A DNA stretch of 62,822 bases from DASYRM01 sp036004405 (GCA_036004405.1 DASYRM010000145.1:1-62822), one strand, 5' to 3'; counted from the stretch's first letter, positions 1 to 10,806 are shown. Translations and numbers: made by a program. Notes: generated by a model not told the origin, from the sequence alone.

Positions 1-1
1 C

Positions 2-94
2 GAGCCGGTGGCCACGACCGCCCGCGCGCTCACGCCGGTGGGCGTCGCCGGACTCGCGGAGGAGTCTTCGCCCCAACCCGACCTCCCCGAGTAA
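2..94 (+). CDS. C-terminal fragment of an upstream gene (unknown)
   Basis: An open frame enters from the left edge and stops at TAA (92-94), 12 bases before the glnS start. The 30 visible residues are rich in Ala, Pro and Glu and end in SSPQPDLPE, which looks like a disordered C-terminal tail. No family can be recognised from this piece. The tight spacing suggests co-transcription with glnS. It could be a chance frame, since only 31 codons are visible. Confidence 0.45.
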   Translation, partial: EPVATTARALTPVGVAGLAEESSPQPDLPE

Positions 95-106
95 GATCGG
101 AAGTTC

Positions 107-1810
<1,704 letters not shown>

Positions 1811-1827
1811 ATAAGGGAAGGCTCCCC

Positions 1828-2316
1828 ATGACGTTCAACCTTCAGACATTTACCCTCTTCCACGTGCTCGTCAGCCTTGGAGGCATTGTCAGCGGCCTCG
1901 TCGTCGCGGGAGGTCTGGCCGGCGGGCGCCGGCTCGCCACCTGGGCAGCCGTCTTCCTCGTCACAACCCTTGCGACCAGCGTGACCGGATTCGGGTTTCC
2001 CTCCGACACCGTCCTCCCGTCACACATCGTGGGGATCATCTCGCTCGTCGTACTGGCCGCCGTCATCGTGGCGCACGTCAAAGATCTGGCTGGCCCCTGG
2101 CGGCGCGTCTATGCCACCGGCGTGGTGGCCGCAACGTATTTGAACTGCTTCGTGCTGGTGGCGCAGCTGTTCCGCCGCGTGCCCGATCTGGCCGCGCTCG
2201 CGCCGACACAGTCCGAGCTGCCGTTTGCGCTGGCTCAGCTCCTGATGCTTGCGAGCTTTGTGTGGCTCGGCGTCGCTGCGAACGCCGGGAGTCCATCGCG
2301 GGTAGCTGTGCGCTGA
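1828..2316 (+). CDS. Small polytopic membrane protein, unknown function
   Basis: A 162-residue protein with four to five hydrophobic segments (around residues 8-30, 35-58, 65-88, 95-120 and 130-155). It has no soluble domain and no recognisable catalytic motif. The frame is open further upstream inside glnS, but the ATG at 1828, preceded by GGGAAGG, gives a sensible start that puts the first hydrophobic helix at the N terminus. It lies 17 bases after glnS, so the two may be co-transcribed. Function is not inferable from sequence alone. Confidence 0.75.
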   Translation: MTFNLQTFTLFHVLVSLGGIVSGLVVAGGLAGGRRLATWAAVFLVTTLATSVTGFGFPSDTVLPSHIVGIISLVVLAAVIVAHVKDLAGPWRRVYATGVVAATYLNCFVLVAQLFRRVPDLAALAPTQSELPFALAQLLMLASFVWLGVAANAGSPSRVAVR

Positions 2317-2328
2317 CCTGATCCGTCT

Positions 2329-2742
2329 ATGGCCGGCCAGCCAGACTTCTCCGGCGAGTGGGTTCTGAACCCGCAGGCGAGCACGCTCAGCCCGGGCGCC
2401 GACACCGTGCAGAGCGGCCTCTGGCAGATCGAGCACCGCGAGCCGGTGTTTCACCACAAGGCGTCCTTCGTCATGGAGGCCGGGCCACGCGACTACGAGT
2501 ACGAGCTGCGGTCGGATGGGCCCGCAATACCCGCTGAAGACGAGGGGCCTCAGTCCGGCGGGTGGATCCACTGGGACGGTAGTGTCCTGGTCGTGACGTT
2601 CCGGGAGCCGATTCCAACCGGGCGGATGACCGTCTCGTTTCGCTACGAGCTGATCGACGATGGCCGCCGCATTCGAGCCGCGGAACAGGTCCGGGGCACG
2701 GCGTGGGATCAGGACAACGTATGGATGTTCGATCGTCGTTGA
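2329..2742 (+). CDS. Lipocalin-like small protein (FSGEW motif)
   Basis: A 137-residue protein without a signal peptide. It opens with the pattern DFSGEWVLNPQAS, which is common in acidobacterial lipocalin-like proteins. Alternating polar and hydrophobic stretches rich in Trp, Tyr and Phe follow, as expected of a beta-barrel. No catalytic residues are evident. The gene starts 12 bases after the membrane-protein gene, and its last 22 bases overlap the next gene, which suggests an operon. Substrate and role are unknown. Confidence 0.7.
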   Translation: MAGQPDFSGEWVLNPQASTLSPGADTVQSGLWQIEHREPVFHHKASFVMEAGPRDYEYELRSDGPAIPAEDEGPQSGGWIHWDGSVLVVTFREPIPTGRMTVSFRYELIDDGRRIRAAEQVRGTAWDQDNVWMFDRR

Positions 2743-3506
2743 GAGGCGCCGCGGCGCTCGTCGCCACCCTGGTGATCGCGGCGGTGCCGATCTCCTCGCA
2801 GGCGCCCGCGTCACCGTCGCGCCAGGCGCTCTTCGATGACCTGGTGACGGCCAACCGCATCCTGGCGAACGAGGGCGTCGTCGACGGCTACGGGCACGTC
2901 AGCGTCCGCAATCCAGCCAACGCCAACCGCTACTTCCTGGCCCGCGCGGGCGCGCCGGCGCTGGTCACGGCCGCCGACATCGTCGAATACGACCTCGACA
3001 GCAACCCGGCGAGCGGTGCGGGCGCCGGGTACATGGAGCGCTTCATCCACGGCGAGATCTACAAGGCCCGACCCGACGTCACGGCCGTCGTGCACTGCCA
3101 TTGCCTCGACGTGATTCCGTTCGCCGCCGCGAACGTGCCGTTGAGGCCGATGTATCACATGGGCTATTTCATCGGCGAAGGCGTGCCGGTGTTCGACATC
3201 CGCGCCGCGGCCGGCATCACCGACATGCTCGTCAGCACGCCGGCGCTGGGGCAGTCGCTGGCGCGTGTGCTTGGAAAGCGATCGGCGGCGCTCATGCGCG
3301 GGCACGGCGCCGTCGTGGTCGCCGACTCGCTGCACGTCGTGGTGGCAAAGGCCTATTACCTGAACGTGAACGCGCGTCTGCAGGCAGAGGCCATTCAACT
3401 GCGCAGCGGCGTGACCTATCTGGATCCCGAAGAGGCGAAGAAGGCCGTCCAGACCTACGAGCGGTCGTGGGAGTTCTGGAAGTCGCGCCTGCCGCAACGT
3501 CAGTAA
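2721..3506 (+). CDS. Class II aldolase/adducin-family protein with signal peptide
   Basis: A 261-residue protein. From the ATG at 2721 it begins with a convincing signal peptide (MDVRSSLRGAAALVATLVIA, then AVPISSQA). The mature part has the class II aldolase/adducin fold: an HxH zinc pair in VVHCHCLDVIPFA and the third metal histidine in LMRGHGAVVVADS. Family members cleave or epimerise sugar phosphates such as L-fuculose-1-phosphate and L-ribulose-5-phosphate. Export from the cytoplasm is odd for that chemistry, so the substrate may differ. The frame extends to a GTG at 2703, which would spoil the signal peptide. It overlaps the preceding gene by 22 bases. Confidence 0.85.
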   Translation: MDVRSSLRGAAALVATLVIAAVPISSQAPASPSRQALFDDLVTANRILANEGVVDGYGHVSVRNPANANRYFLARAGAPALVTAADIVEYDLDSNPASGAGAGYMERFIHGEIYKARPDVTAVVHCHCLDVIPFAAANVPLRPMYHMGYFIGEGVPVFDIRAAAGITDMLVSTPALGQSLARVLGKRSAALMRGHGAVVVADSLHVVVAKAYYLNVNARLQAEAIQLRSGVTYLDPEEAKKAVQTYERSWEFWKSRLPQRQ

Positions 3507-3545
3507 CGGCAGCCGGCCAGCCGGATCGTCACGCGCCGATGACAG

Positions 3546-3605
3546 AACCGGGCCTCAGAAAAGGGCGTCGGCAATCCGACAGCGTCTGATCAGGCCGGTT
3601 TTTCT
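3546..3605 (+). terminator. Probable intrinsic terminator after the class II aldolase gene
   Basis: An imperfect outer stem pairs AACCGGGCCT (3546-3555) with AGGCCGGTT (3592-3600). It encloses an inner perfect hairpin, GTCGG-CAAT-CCGAC. A run of T follows (3599-3603). Its position about 40 bases after the stop codon fits a terminator for the + strand genes. The rest of 3507-3804 shows no gene I can support. Confidence 0.5.
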
Positions 3606-3804
3606 CGATCGCGCAGTGGCATGCGGCGTGCTCTGGGTCTGCGCGAATCGCCGCCACGGCAAGGCGGTGTTGGGAGACAGCAATGACCACACAGGTCGCA
3701 ATCGAAAGCTCGGACCGATCCGGCGGCAATCCCGCCCACGGTTCTCTGCTCACGACGGCTCCTGGGTCACCGTCTGTCTCCGGACGATATCGAAGGAGTA
3801 GACC

Positions 3805-4599
3805 CTAACCCGGCGTGACAATCCGGCGGACCGGTCCGTCAGAGGCAGCGACGAGGCGCTGCAGCTGACGGACCCCTTCTTCGGTAACCCGATATCGCAC
3901 GAGACCCGCGCGGCGAATCTTCTCCACCCACCCGTCGCTGGTCAAACGCTCGAGCGCTTCGAAGGCGCTCTTCCTCGACCGCACGCCGAGCCGTTGTTCG
4001 AGCTCGCTCAGCGTCGGCTCATCCTCTTCCACCGTCAGCGCCCACAACACCGACAGCGTCACCGTCGCCGAGCGCAGCTCGGCGAACAGCAGCGAATCGC
4101 CGGCGGGAGCCTTCTCGCGCCCGGCCCGCGCCTCCGGCCGCGCCGGTGCCTCCAGCAGTTTGCCGATGGTCGTCGCGGCACGCGCCCAGATGCGCTCGGT
4201 GTCTGCGCGGGACATCGCGGCCAGCGGCTGCTGTGGCGAGTTCAGCGCCTGGAACGAGGCCAGCGCCGGATGCACCGCCAGCTCGCACGGCTCGACGATG
4301 ATCGGCAGGACGCGCGCCCCGGCACGCTCGGCCTTGCGCAGCAGTTTTGGCAGCTCGTGGACGTTGATGAAATCGGAGGCGAGGAAGTCGGCGCTGACCA
4401 GCAGGATCGATGCGGCGGCGCGTTCAATCGCGCGATCGATCTCGGCTCGCCACTGATCGCCGGTCTCGATTCGCGAGTCGTCCCAGAGGTCCAGCACGCC
4501 CCGGCGCTCGTACGGTGTCAGGTGGACGCGCAGCCGTTCCAGCCATCGTTTGTTCCGCCGGCAATAGCTGACGAAAACGGTGGTCCGTGGCGTCGGCAT
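3805..4599 (-). CDS. TIR-domain protein with C-terminal winged helix
   Basis: A 264-residue protein. Residues 1-150 form a bacterial TIR domain: TTVFVSYCRRN (first strand), LDLWDDSRIETGDQW (BB-loop region) and SILLVSADFLASDFINVHEL. The Glu in that last stretch lies where TIR NAD hydrolases keep their catalytic glutamate. Residues 190-255 resemble a MarR-like winged helix, with a recognition helix near RSRKSAFEALERL and a wing at RYRVTEEG. The ATG at 4599 is preferred because an upstream start (4638) would run into malQ, which ends 17 bases before it. Bacterial TIR proteins often act in antiphage NAD depletion, but this fusion could instead be a regulator. No obvious defence partner lies beside it. 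Confidence 0.8.
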   Translation of the reverse strand: MPTPRTTVFVSYCRRNKRWLERLRVHLTPYERRGVLDLWDDSRIETGDQWRAEIDRAIERAAASILLVSADFLASDFINVHELPKLLRKAERAGARVLPIIVEPCELAVHPALASFQALNSPQQPLAAMSRADTERIWARAATTIGKLLEAPARPEARAGREKAPAGDSLLFAELRSATVTLSVLWALTVEEDEPTLSELEQRLGVRSRKSAFEALERLTSDGWVEKIRRAGLVRYRVTEEGVRQLQRLVAASDGPVRRIVTPG

Positions 4600-4615
4600 G
4601 CGCCGCCATTCTGGA

Positions 4616-6196
4616 TCAACCGCGCCCGTAGCGGACACACCACTCGCGGAGGCGCTTGACGGCGGCGATCGCGTCGGGCTCGAACGTCAGGCGTTCGTTG
4701 GGCCACGGCATCCGCCACGTCCAGTTGCGGTCGTTGATGGTGGCCGGCGTATTGATGCGGTCGGGCCAGCCGAACACGTCGCCGACGGGCAGAATCACCA
4801 GCGTCGAGTTCGAGGCGATCAGCACTTCGATGAAGGCGTCCCGGACGGGCTGCGGGAGCACGCGGCCTTCGAGCGCGTGGCGGGCGTCGGGCCCCAGCCG
4901 TTCGGCGACGAGCGGAATGGCCAGCACCGCGGCCCGCTCCTCGTCTGGGGCGGTCTCCCACCACGTGACCAACGGCTCGGTGTCGTGCGTGCCGGACGTC
5001 GCCACCGACAGTACCGGGTAGGCGAGCGGATCGGCGAAGGGCTGGCCGTCGGTGTGCCAGAGGCGTTCCCAGCGGAACACCTTGCACCCGGGAACCGCCA
5101 GCCGCGCCAGCGATGCCCGGACGAAGTCGGGCACGACGCCGAGGTCTTCGGCCACGATTTGCGCGCCCGAATCGAGAAACACCCGCAGCACCTGTTCGCC
5201 GAGCGCGGTTTGCGCCGGCTCCTCCGCCGGGGTGAACCACCCCGGCCCCGTGCTGTCTCCGAGGTTCCGCCAGAACGTGCGGTAGAAGCCGACGAGGTGA
5301 TCGACGCGATAGCCCCCGAACAGCTCGGCGTTCCGGCGGGCGCGCTGCCTCAGCCAGGTAAACCCGCTCTCGGCAATCGCGTCCCACCTGTACACGGGCA
5401 GCTTCCAGTCCTGCCCCGTTTCGCTGAACGCGTCGGGCGGCACGCCCAGCGACGCGTCGAGGCGAAAATCATGCTGCCGCGCCCAGACGTCGGCGCTGTC
5501 GAGCGCGACCATGAACGGTAAATCGCCAAAGAGCGTCACCGGACCGGCGGCGTCACGGGCGGCATGCCACTGATCGGACGCCAGCCACTGCAGGTACGAG
5601 CGGTACTGGACGTCGTCGGCAAGCTCGGCCCGCGCGCCGGCGACGGCCACGGGATGGTGCGTGCGCAGCCCCTCGGACCACTCGGTCCACGGCGCCGGGC
5701 GCAGCCTCTCATGGAGCGCCCGGAACAGCGCGTAGTCGGCGAGCCACCACGCCTGCTCGCCGGTGAAGGCGTGGAAGGCGCGGGCACGTTCACTCCCGGT
5801 GCGCAGTTCGGTGTCGCGGAAGCGGTCGTAGGCGCGGCGCAGGGCCAGGTGCTTGAGCCGCCGGACGGCGGCGTAGTTCACGGCCGGCGCGGCACGCAGG
5901 CTCTCGAGGTTGGCCCGGAGCTCCGCTTCGAGCCCGCGCTCGCCGCCGAGCGCCACGAAGTCCTCAACGTGATCCAAGGTGAGGTATTGCGGGTCGATCG
6001 CCATCGCGCTGAGCGACGAGTACGGCGATGTCTCGTGGAGCGGCAGTTCGTTGATCGGCAGGAGCTGCAGCAGCGAGAGCCCCGCCGACTCGAGCCAGCG
6101 CGCGACGGCGGCGATGTCGCCGATCTCGCCGATGCCCCAGCCCTGGGCAGACCTGAGCGAGAAGAGCGGCACGAGCATCCCGGCGCGGCGCATCAC
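4616..6196 (-). CDS. malQ: 4-alpha-glucanotransferase (amylomaltase, GH77)
   Basis: Cytoplasmic GH77 enzyme that transfers alpha-1,4-glucan chains during maltodextrin and glycogen metabolism. Its 526 residues match the short amylomaltase type. Catalytic motifs are visible: the nucleophile Asp in GYRVDHLVGFYR, the acid/base Glu in IVAEDLGVVP, and the third carboxylate in SGTHDTEPLVTW. The N terminus carries the usual SPYSSLSAMAIDP substrate-site motif. The ATG overlaps the stop of the upstream aminotransferase gene by four bases (ATGA), so the two are translationally coupled. Confidence 0.95.
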   Translation of the reverse strand: MMRRAGMLVPLFSLRSAQGWGIGEIGDIAAVARWLESAGLSLLQLLPINELPLHETSPYSSLSAMAIDPQYLTLDHVEDFVALGGERGLEAELRANLESLRAAPAVNYAAVRRLKHLALRRAYDRFRDTELRTGSERARAFHAFTGEQAWWLADYALFRALHERLRPAPWTEWSEGLRTHHPVAVAGARAELADDVQYRSYLQWLASDQWHAARDAAGPVTLFGDLPFMVALDSADVWARQHDFRLDASLGVPPDAFSETGQDWKLPVYRWDAIAESGFTWLRQRARRNAELFGGYRVDHLVGFYRTFWRNLGDSTGPGWFTPAEEPAQTALGEQVLRVFLDSGAQIVAEDLGVVPDFVRASLARLAVPGCKVFRWERLWHTDGQPFADPLAYPVLSVATSGTHDTEPLVTWWETAPDEERAAVLAIPLVAERLGPDARHALEGRVLPQPVRDAFIEVLIASNSTLVILPVGDVFGWPDRINTPATINDRNWTWRMPWPNERLTFEPDAIAAVKRLREWCVRYGRG

Positions 6197-7359
6197 CGGT
6201 CCTCGGCGAACCGCAGCGTGCGGCTCAAACCGTCCGCGAACCCGGCCTCAGGCGCCAGGAGGCTGACGACGAGAAACGCCTCGTGCTCGAAATCGAAAAA
6301 GTAGCCGGGGTGGACGAGGACCCGCTCGCGTGACAGGAGATCGAGGACCAGCGCCTCCTCACCCGTCGTGGCGGGCACGCGCACGACCGCGGACCAGCCG
6401 CCTTCGACCGGCAGAAGATCGCAAGCGGGATGGGCGCTGACGATGCCACGCGCAGCGGCCAGGTTGGCGCGGACGCGCGAATGGATGGCGGCGCGGACCG
6501 CGGCGCCGCGCGCCAACAGAGCTGGTGCCGCCACCTGCACGGGCGTTCCCACCGACAGAAACGTGTCGGCGATGAGCTCGAGGCCGTCGAGCGCGGCGGC
6601 GCGATCGGCGGCGGGCCCACCGACCACCGTCCAACCCAGCTTCACCTGCGGCAGACCGAGCGATTTCGAGGCGCCGCCCATGGAAAACGTCAGGACATCG
6701 GCCCTTGCGGCGACATCCGTCACCGGGGCCTCGGCGTCGAGGACGTAATCCGCGAACACCTCGTCGACGATGAGGGCCCACTGCCGATCGCGGCAGAGCC
6801 GGACGAGCTCATCGATCTCGCGCGCACTCGCGAACGAACCGGTCGGGTTGTTGGGGGAGACGAGCAGCAGGGCCCGTGTATCGGCCGGCGCCGCGGCCAC
6901 GCTGTCGAGGTCGATTTCCCAGCGGCCGTGGTACTCGAGCCGGTAAGGCTCGGCGCGCACGCCCTCGAGCCGCGTCAGGTGCTCGAAGAGGGGGTAACTC
7001 GGGCGCGGCACCAGAACGCTCTCCCCAGCATCGCACAGGAGTTTGAACAGCCAGGCGTACATCTCGCTCGTGCTGGCCGACAGCACGACGTGTTCAGATT
7101 CGATGCGCGCACCTCGGCGCGCGCAGTCGGCGGCGACGGCCTCGCGCGCGACGGCCAGCCCGAGCGGGTGCGGCTCGTAGCGCAGTGCAGCCGGCGCCGA
7201 CAACGGGCGCAGCAGATCGTCGGGGTACGGAATACCCGCGTGGGTAGGATTCGACTCGGTGAGATCGATATAGGGAGTACCGGAACGCCGCAGCTCATCG
7301 AGCGCCTGCGAGAGCGCGTTGGGCGCCGACTCCCGCGGCAGGCGGCTCGAGGGCCTCAT
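6193..7359 (-). CDS. PLP-dependent aminotransferase, class I/II
   Basis: A 388-residue fold-type I aminotransferase. The PLP lysine is in SMGGASKSLGLPQVKLGW, and an NNPTG motif (LLLVSPNNPTGSFA) and DEVF (LIVDEVFADYV) are in the expected order. Substrate specificity cannot be read from the sequence. It is translationally coupled to malQ through a four-base overlap. Upstream sits the tandem palindromic repeat at 7374-7437, which separates it from the M49 peptidase gene. Confidence 0.9.
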   Translation of the reverse strand: MRPSSRLPRESAPNALSQALDELRRSGTPYIDLTESNPTHAGIPYPDDLLRPLSAPAALRYEPHPLGLAVAREAVAADCARRGARIESEHVVLSASTSEMYAWLFKLLCDAGESVLVPRPSYPLFEHLTRLEGVRAEPYRLEYHGRWEIDLDSVAAAPADTRALLLVSPNNPTGSFASAREIDELVRLCRDRQWALIVDEVFADYVLDAEAPVTDVAARADVLTFSMGGASKSLGLPQVKLGWTVVGGPAADRAAALDGLELIADTFLSVGTPVQVAAPALLARGAAVRAAIHSRVRANLAAARGIVSAHPACDLLPVEGGWSAVVRVPATTGEEALVLDLLSRERVLVHPGYFFDFEHEAFLVVSLLAPEAGFADGLSRTLRFAEDR

Positions 7360-7373
7360 CCAGGAATATTGTG

Positions 7374-7437
7374 ACTCACGGGCCGCCTGAAGGCGGCCCC
7401 TACGTACTCACGGGCCGCCTGAAGGCGGCCCCTACGT
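7374..7437. repeat. Two tandem 32-bp palindromic elements (family A)
   Basis: Two exact 32-base copies (7374-7405 and 7406-7437). Each contains the hairpin GGGCCGCC-TGAA-GGCGGCCC followed by CCTACGTA. The tail of the second copy forms the last codons and TAG stop of the M49 peptidase gene on the minus strand. A related sequence, including the following ACGTACGTGCGA stretch, recurs at 15030-15089. The hairpin could also act as a terminator for the peptidase gene. Confidence 0.9.
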
Positions 7438-9351
7438 ACGTGCGAGCGCGGAGTACTCGAGCATCTGCGCCTCGAGGTCGCAGGGATAGGTCACCTCGAT
7501 GTCACGGATCGCGCCGCCCTCGTCGTGCACCGGTGACAGGCGCGGCATGACGAACGCGGAGTAGGACGGCAGCTTCAGCGCGTCCACCCGGGCCACGACC
7601 TCGTCGCGAAGGTCCGGCTCGAAGTGCACGCCGTAGGTTTCGACGAGCGCCTGTGCCGCCGCGTAGTCGCCCTCGCCCTTGATGCGCTGCACCTCGGCGA
7701 GCAGCACGCCGACGCCGTCGCGAAAAGCCGCGGCGTCCACCATCACGAAGTAGCTCTTGCCCTCGCGCTTCCGCTGCTCGATGGCGCGGGTATTGGCCAT
7801 CAGCCAGTGAACGATCAGCTGGCGGTTGCGCATGTGGTCTTCTTCGAGTTGCGCGCCCTCGCGCACCCGCCGGAGCTGCACCAGCACCCCGCGCGTGTAC
7901 TGCTCGTATTCCGCCTGCACGATGTCGTGGACGTGCTCGACCGGCACCAGATCCATTTCAACGAGCTTCGGGTCGGGCAGAAAATACAGAGCCACGAGAT
8001 CGGCACGCGTCTCTTCGATGGCCGAGTAATGTTCTTTGAGGAGCTCGTGCGGCGTCTGCATGACGCCGGGCGCCATCCGTCCCGACCCGTGCCCGATCAC
8101 TTCGTGCATTTCGGTGGTCAGCTCACGCGAGAAGCCGCCCCAACGCGTGGCGCGCGCCACTTCGGCGGCGTCCCAGCAGAACTCGCTGCGCATGGCCTCG
8201 GGCGTGGACCGTTCGTACGCCTCGTTGACGTTGACGAGCGACACCGACTTGCTGCCATACCGCTCGCGGATGGCCTGATCGTTCGGCAGGTTGATGCCCA
8301 CCGGCGTCAACGGGCCCGAGTCGCCGGTTTCCACCAGCACGTCGATGGCCTTGGCGGTGACGCCCAGCACTTTGGGCTTGCGGAACAGGGGGCTCCACGG
8401 CGCGTGGTCCTCGAACCACTGCGCGTGAGTGGCCAGGGCCTCGATGCGCCGCGTGCGCTCGGGGTTGACGTAGCAGACCATGCCTTCCCAGGCGCCTTTG
8501 GTGCCGCGTGGATCGAGATACACCTCCACGAAGCCGTTGATCGTGTCCACCGAGTTGGCCTGGTCCTGGAGCCACGCGATGTCGTACGCCACGCGGTCGG
8601 ACTCTTCGCCGGTGGTGTAGAAGCGAATCAGCGCGCGCAGCGCCTGGGCGGTGGACGAGGGCGCAAACGCCATCGCGTCTTCGAGGTGGGCGACGATCCG
8701 CCGGATCTCGCGGTCGTACTTGCCGCCGACGCGATAGACCTCCTCCACGAGCTGGTCGCCCTGCTTGACGAGGCGCGAGTTGAGCCCGTGCCGTTCCTGG
8801 AACGACGCCAGGTCGTCCATCGACACGCCCACATAGAGGTTGTTGGCGCTGGCCTGCAGGATGTCGCGGCCGGGACCGGGCGACTTACTTGTCAGGATCG
8901 GGTCGAACGCGGCGTCGAACAGCACCGGCGCCAGGCGGTCCGCGAGATCGCGCGGCATTTCCCCCGCGCGCAGCGGCAACGGTGCGCCGTGCGAAGCCGC
9001 GGTCTCGACCGCGCCCGTCCACGCCTCCGGAGCGACGCGCAGCAGGCTCTTGCGCGCCGTGAGCCCGTTGTAGGGACCGCTGTTGATCCAGAACAGCTTG
9101 GTGTAGCGGCGGATCTCCTGCTCGACGGCGGGCGGCAGCGCGCGCGCGTGGGTGAGGATGCTTTCGAGCACGGCGCGCAGCTCGAGGTTGTGAGAGTAGC
9201 GCTGGTCGTAATAGATGTCGCGCCCGGCGATCGCCGCCAGATACAAGTGCCAGACGAGCTGCTTCTCTCGCAGCGAGAGCGCTGGAAAGCCGTCGGCGTA
9301 GATCTGCACGACGGCCACGTCGTCCACGTGCTCGAGCAGGTAGCGCCTCAC
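7432..9351 (-). CDS. Dipeptidyl peptidase III-like metallopeptidase (M49)
   Basis: A 639-residue zinc peptidase. The M49 signature HEXXGH is present as HEVIGHGSGRM, and the third zinc ligand and neighbouring acid lie in EETRADLVALYF. M49 enzymes release dipeptides from the N termini of oligopeptides and are usually cytoplasmic. No signal peptide is visible at the ATG at 9351. It is somewhat shorter than eukaryotic DPP III (about 737 residues). The gene starts 24 bases after the metallo-beta-lactamase gene and shares its direction, so the two probably form an operon. Its stop codon lies in a palindromic element. Confidence 0.92.
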   Translation of the reverse strand: MRRYLLEHVDDVAVVQIYADGFPALSLREKQLVWHLYLAAIAGRDIYYDQRYSHNLELRAVLESILTHARALPPAVEQEIRRYTKLFWINSGPYNGLTARKSLLRVAPEAWTGAVETAASHGAPLPLRAGEMPRDLADRLAPVLFDAAFDPILTSKSPGPGRDILQASANNLYVGVSMDDLASFQERHGLNSRLVKQGDQLVEEVYRVGGKYDREIRRIVAHLEDAMAFAPSSTAQALRALIRFYTTGEESDRVAYDIAWLQDQANSVDTINGFVEVYLDPRGTKGAWEGMVCYVNPERTRRIEALATHAQWFEDHAPWSPLFRKPKVLGVTAKAIDVLVETGDSGPLTPVGINLPNDQAIRERYGSKSVSLVNVNEAYERSTPEAMRSEFCWDAAEVARATRWGGFSRELTTEMHEVIGHGSGRMAPGVMQTPHELLKEHYSAIEETRADLVALYFLPDPKLVEMDLVPVEHVHDIVQAEYEQYTRGVLVQLRRVREGAQLEEDHMRNRQLIVHWLMANTRAIEQRKREGKSYFVMVDAAAFRDGVGVLLAEVQRIKGEGDYAAAQALVETYGVHFEPDLRDEVVARVDALKLPSYSAFVMPRLSPVHDEGGAIRDIEVTYPCDLEAQMLEYSALART

Positions 9352-9375
9352 AGTGTCCCCTTCACAGCGCCGCCT

Positions 9376-10782
9376 TCATAGTGCGACCCGCTCCAGGTGT
9401 TGCGGCGTGGCCGCGTCCCATCCCAGCTCGTGCTTGATCGTCGTCTTGAGGGCGTCCATCGGCCCCGGCTCGCCGTGCACGAGGAACAGGCGCTGAGGCG
9501 GCGCCGGCAGCGTCTTCAGCCAGCGCACGATTTCGCGGCGATCGGCGTGCCCGGACATCGAGTTCAACTTGGCGATGCGGGCGCGCACCGGCACCGGCGC
9601 TCCGTGAATGTGCACGTCTGGGGCGCCCTCGAGCAGCTGCCGTCCGCGCGTGCCCTCGGCCTGGAAGCCGACGAGCAGCACGGTGTTCTTCGGATCCGGC
9701 AGCGCCGCGGCCAGGTGGTGCAGCACGCGACCACCCGTGGCCATACCGCTCGAGGAGATGACGATGCCGGTCTTGCGGCTGGCGGTGAGCTCCTTCGACT
9801 GCTGCGGCGACGCGATCACCTGGAATCGGGCGGTGGCAAACGCCGACACGTCGCGTGCCCCGGGCTTGGCACCGTCTGTCTTGACGGACTGCATCTCCGG
9901 GTCGAGTTCGTGCGCGCGTTGAATATAGAAATTAAGGGCTTCAGTGGCCATCGGGCTGTCTACGTAGACCGGCAGTACTGGGATGCGGCGCTCGCGCTCG
10001 AGCCGGCGGATCCAATAGAGGAGCTCTTCGACGCGACCGATGGCGAAGGCGGGGATGACCACCTTCCCGCCACGCGCCGCGGTTTCACGGATCACCACCG
10101 CGAGATCGTCCCCCTGATCATCGGTCGGATGATCGCGGTCTCCATAGGTGGACTCGACGAGCACGGTGTCGGCCTGAATCGCGTCTTCTGGATCGGGGAG
10201 CACGGGCCGGGCGTAACGCCCGAGATCGCCACCGAACAGGATTGTCCGCCCGCCGCTCAGTCTCGTGACGACGTACGCAGAACCGAGCAAATGACCCGAT
10301 CCCCTGAACTCCACCGTCACGCCCTCGGCCACTTCGATCTGGCGATGGAAACCGACGGGGTGGAAGTGGCTGAGCGCGCGGTGCGCATCCGCTTCGTCAT
10401 AGAGTGGCATCGCCGGAGAGTGCTTGCTGTATCCGTGCCGGTTTGCCTGCCGCGCGTCCTCTTCCTGGATCCGACCCGAGTCGGGCAGCACCAGCTGACT
10501 CAGCTCGGCGGTGCCGGCAGTGCAAAACACCGGGCCTTTGAAGCCCTGCTTCACCAGACGCGGCACGTAGCCCACGTGGTCGAGGTGTGCGTGGGTCAGC
10601 ACGACGGCATCGATTGACGCTGCAAAAATTGGAAGGTCCTGCCAGTTTCGAAGTCGCAGTTCCTTCAATCCCTGAAACAGGCCGCAGTCGAACAGCACGG
10701 TGGCGTTTCCGTGCGTCAGCAAGTATTTGGACCCGGTGACCGTGCGGGCCGCCCCTAGAAATGTGAGTTCCGGCACGGGCAT
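9376..10782 (-). CDS. Beta-CASP metallo-beta-lactamase-fold RNA-processing protein
   Basis: A 468-residue protein of the MBL-fold, beta-CASP ribonuclease/CPSF-like family. The metal-binding motif is VLTHAHLDHVGY, further ligands lie in GSGHLLGSAYV and FGGDLGRY, and the beta-CASP region ends with SGHADRREI. Relatives act as RNA exo- or endonucleases. The start chosen is the ATG at 10782 (MPVPELTFLGAARTVTGS). The frame continues upstream, but that part runs through a palindromic repeat and has no family similarity. It is divergently arranged with the S9B peptidase gene. Confidence 0.93.
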   Translation of the reverse strand: MPVPELTFLGAARTVTGSKYLLTHGNATVLFDCGLFQGLKELRLRNWQDLPIFAASIDAVVLTHAHLDHVGYVPRLVKQGFKGPVFCTAGTAELSQLVLPDSGRIQEEDARQANRHGYSKHSPAMPLYDEADAHRALSHFHPVGFHRQIEVAEGVTVEFRGSGHLLGSAYVVTRLSGGRTILFGGDLGRYARPVLPDPEDAIQADTVLVESTYGDRDHPTDDQGDDLAVVIRETAARGGKVVIPAFAIGRVEELLYWIRRLERERRIPVLPVYVDSPMATEALNFYIQRAHELDPEMQSVKTDGAKPGARDVSAFATARFQVIASPQQSKELTASRKTGIVISSSGMATGGRVLHHLAAALPDPKNTVLLVGFQAEGTRGRQLLEGAPDVHIHGAPVPVRARIAKLNSMSGHADRREIVRWLKTLPAPPQRLFLVHGEPGPMDALKTTIKHELGWDAATPQHLERVAL

Positions 10783-10806
10783 GGACGATATCAGTTTTGG
10801 ACGATA

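Noticed and set aside
3617..3632. TGGCATGCGGCGTGCT, a sigma-54-like match
   Set aside because: No credible + strand gene follows before the convergent TIR gene. The 61-codon frame at 3616-3801 has unlikely composition.
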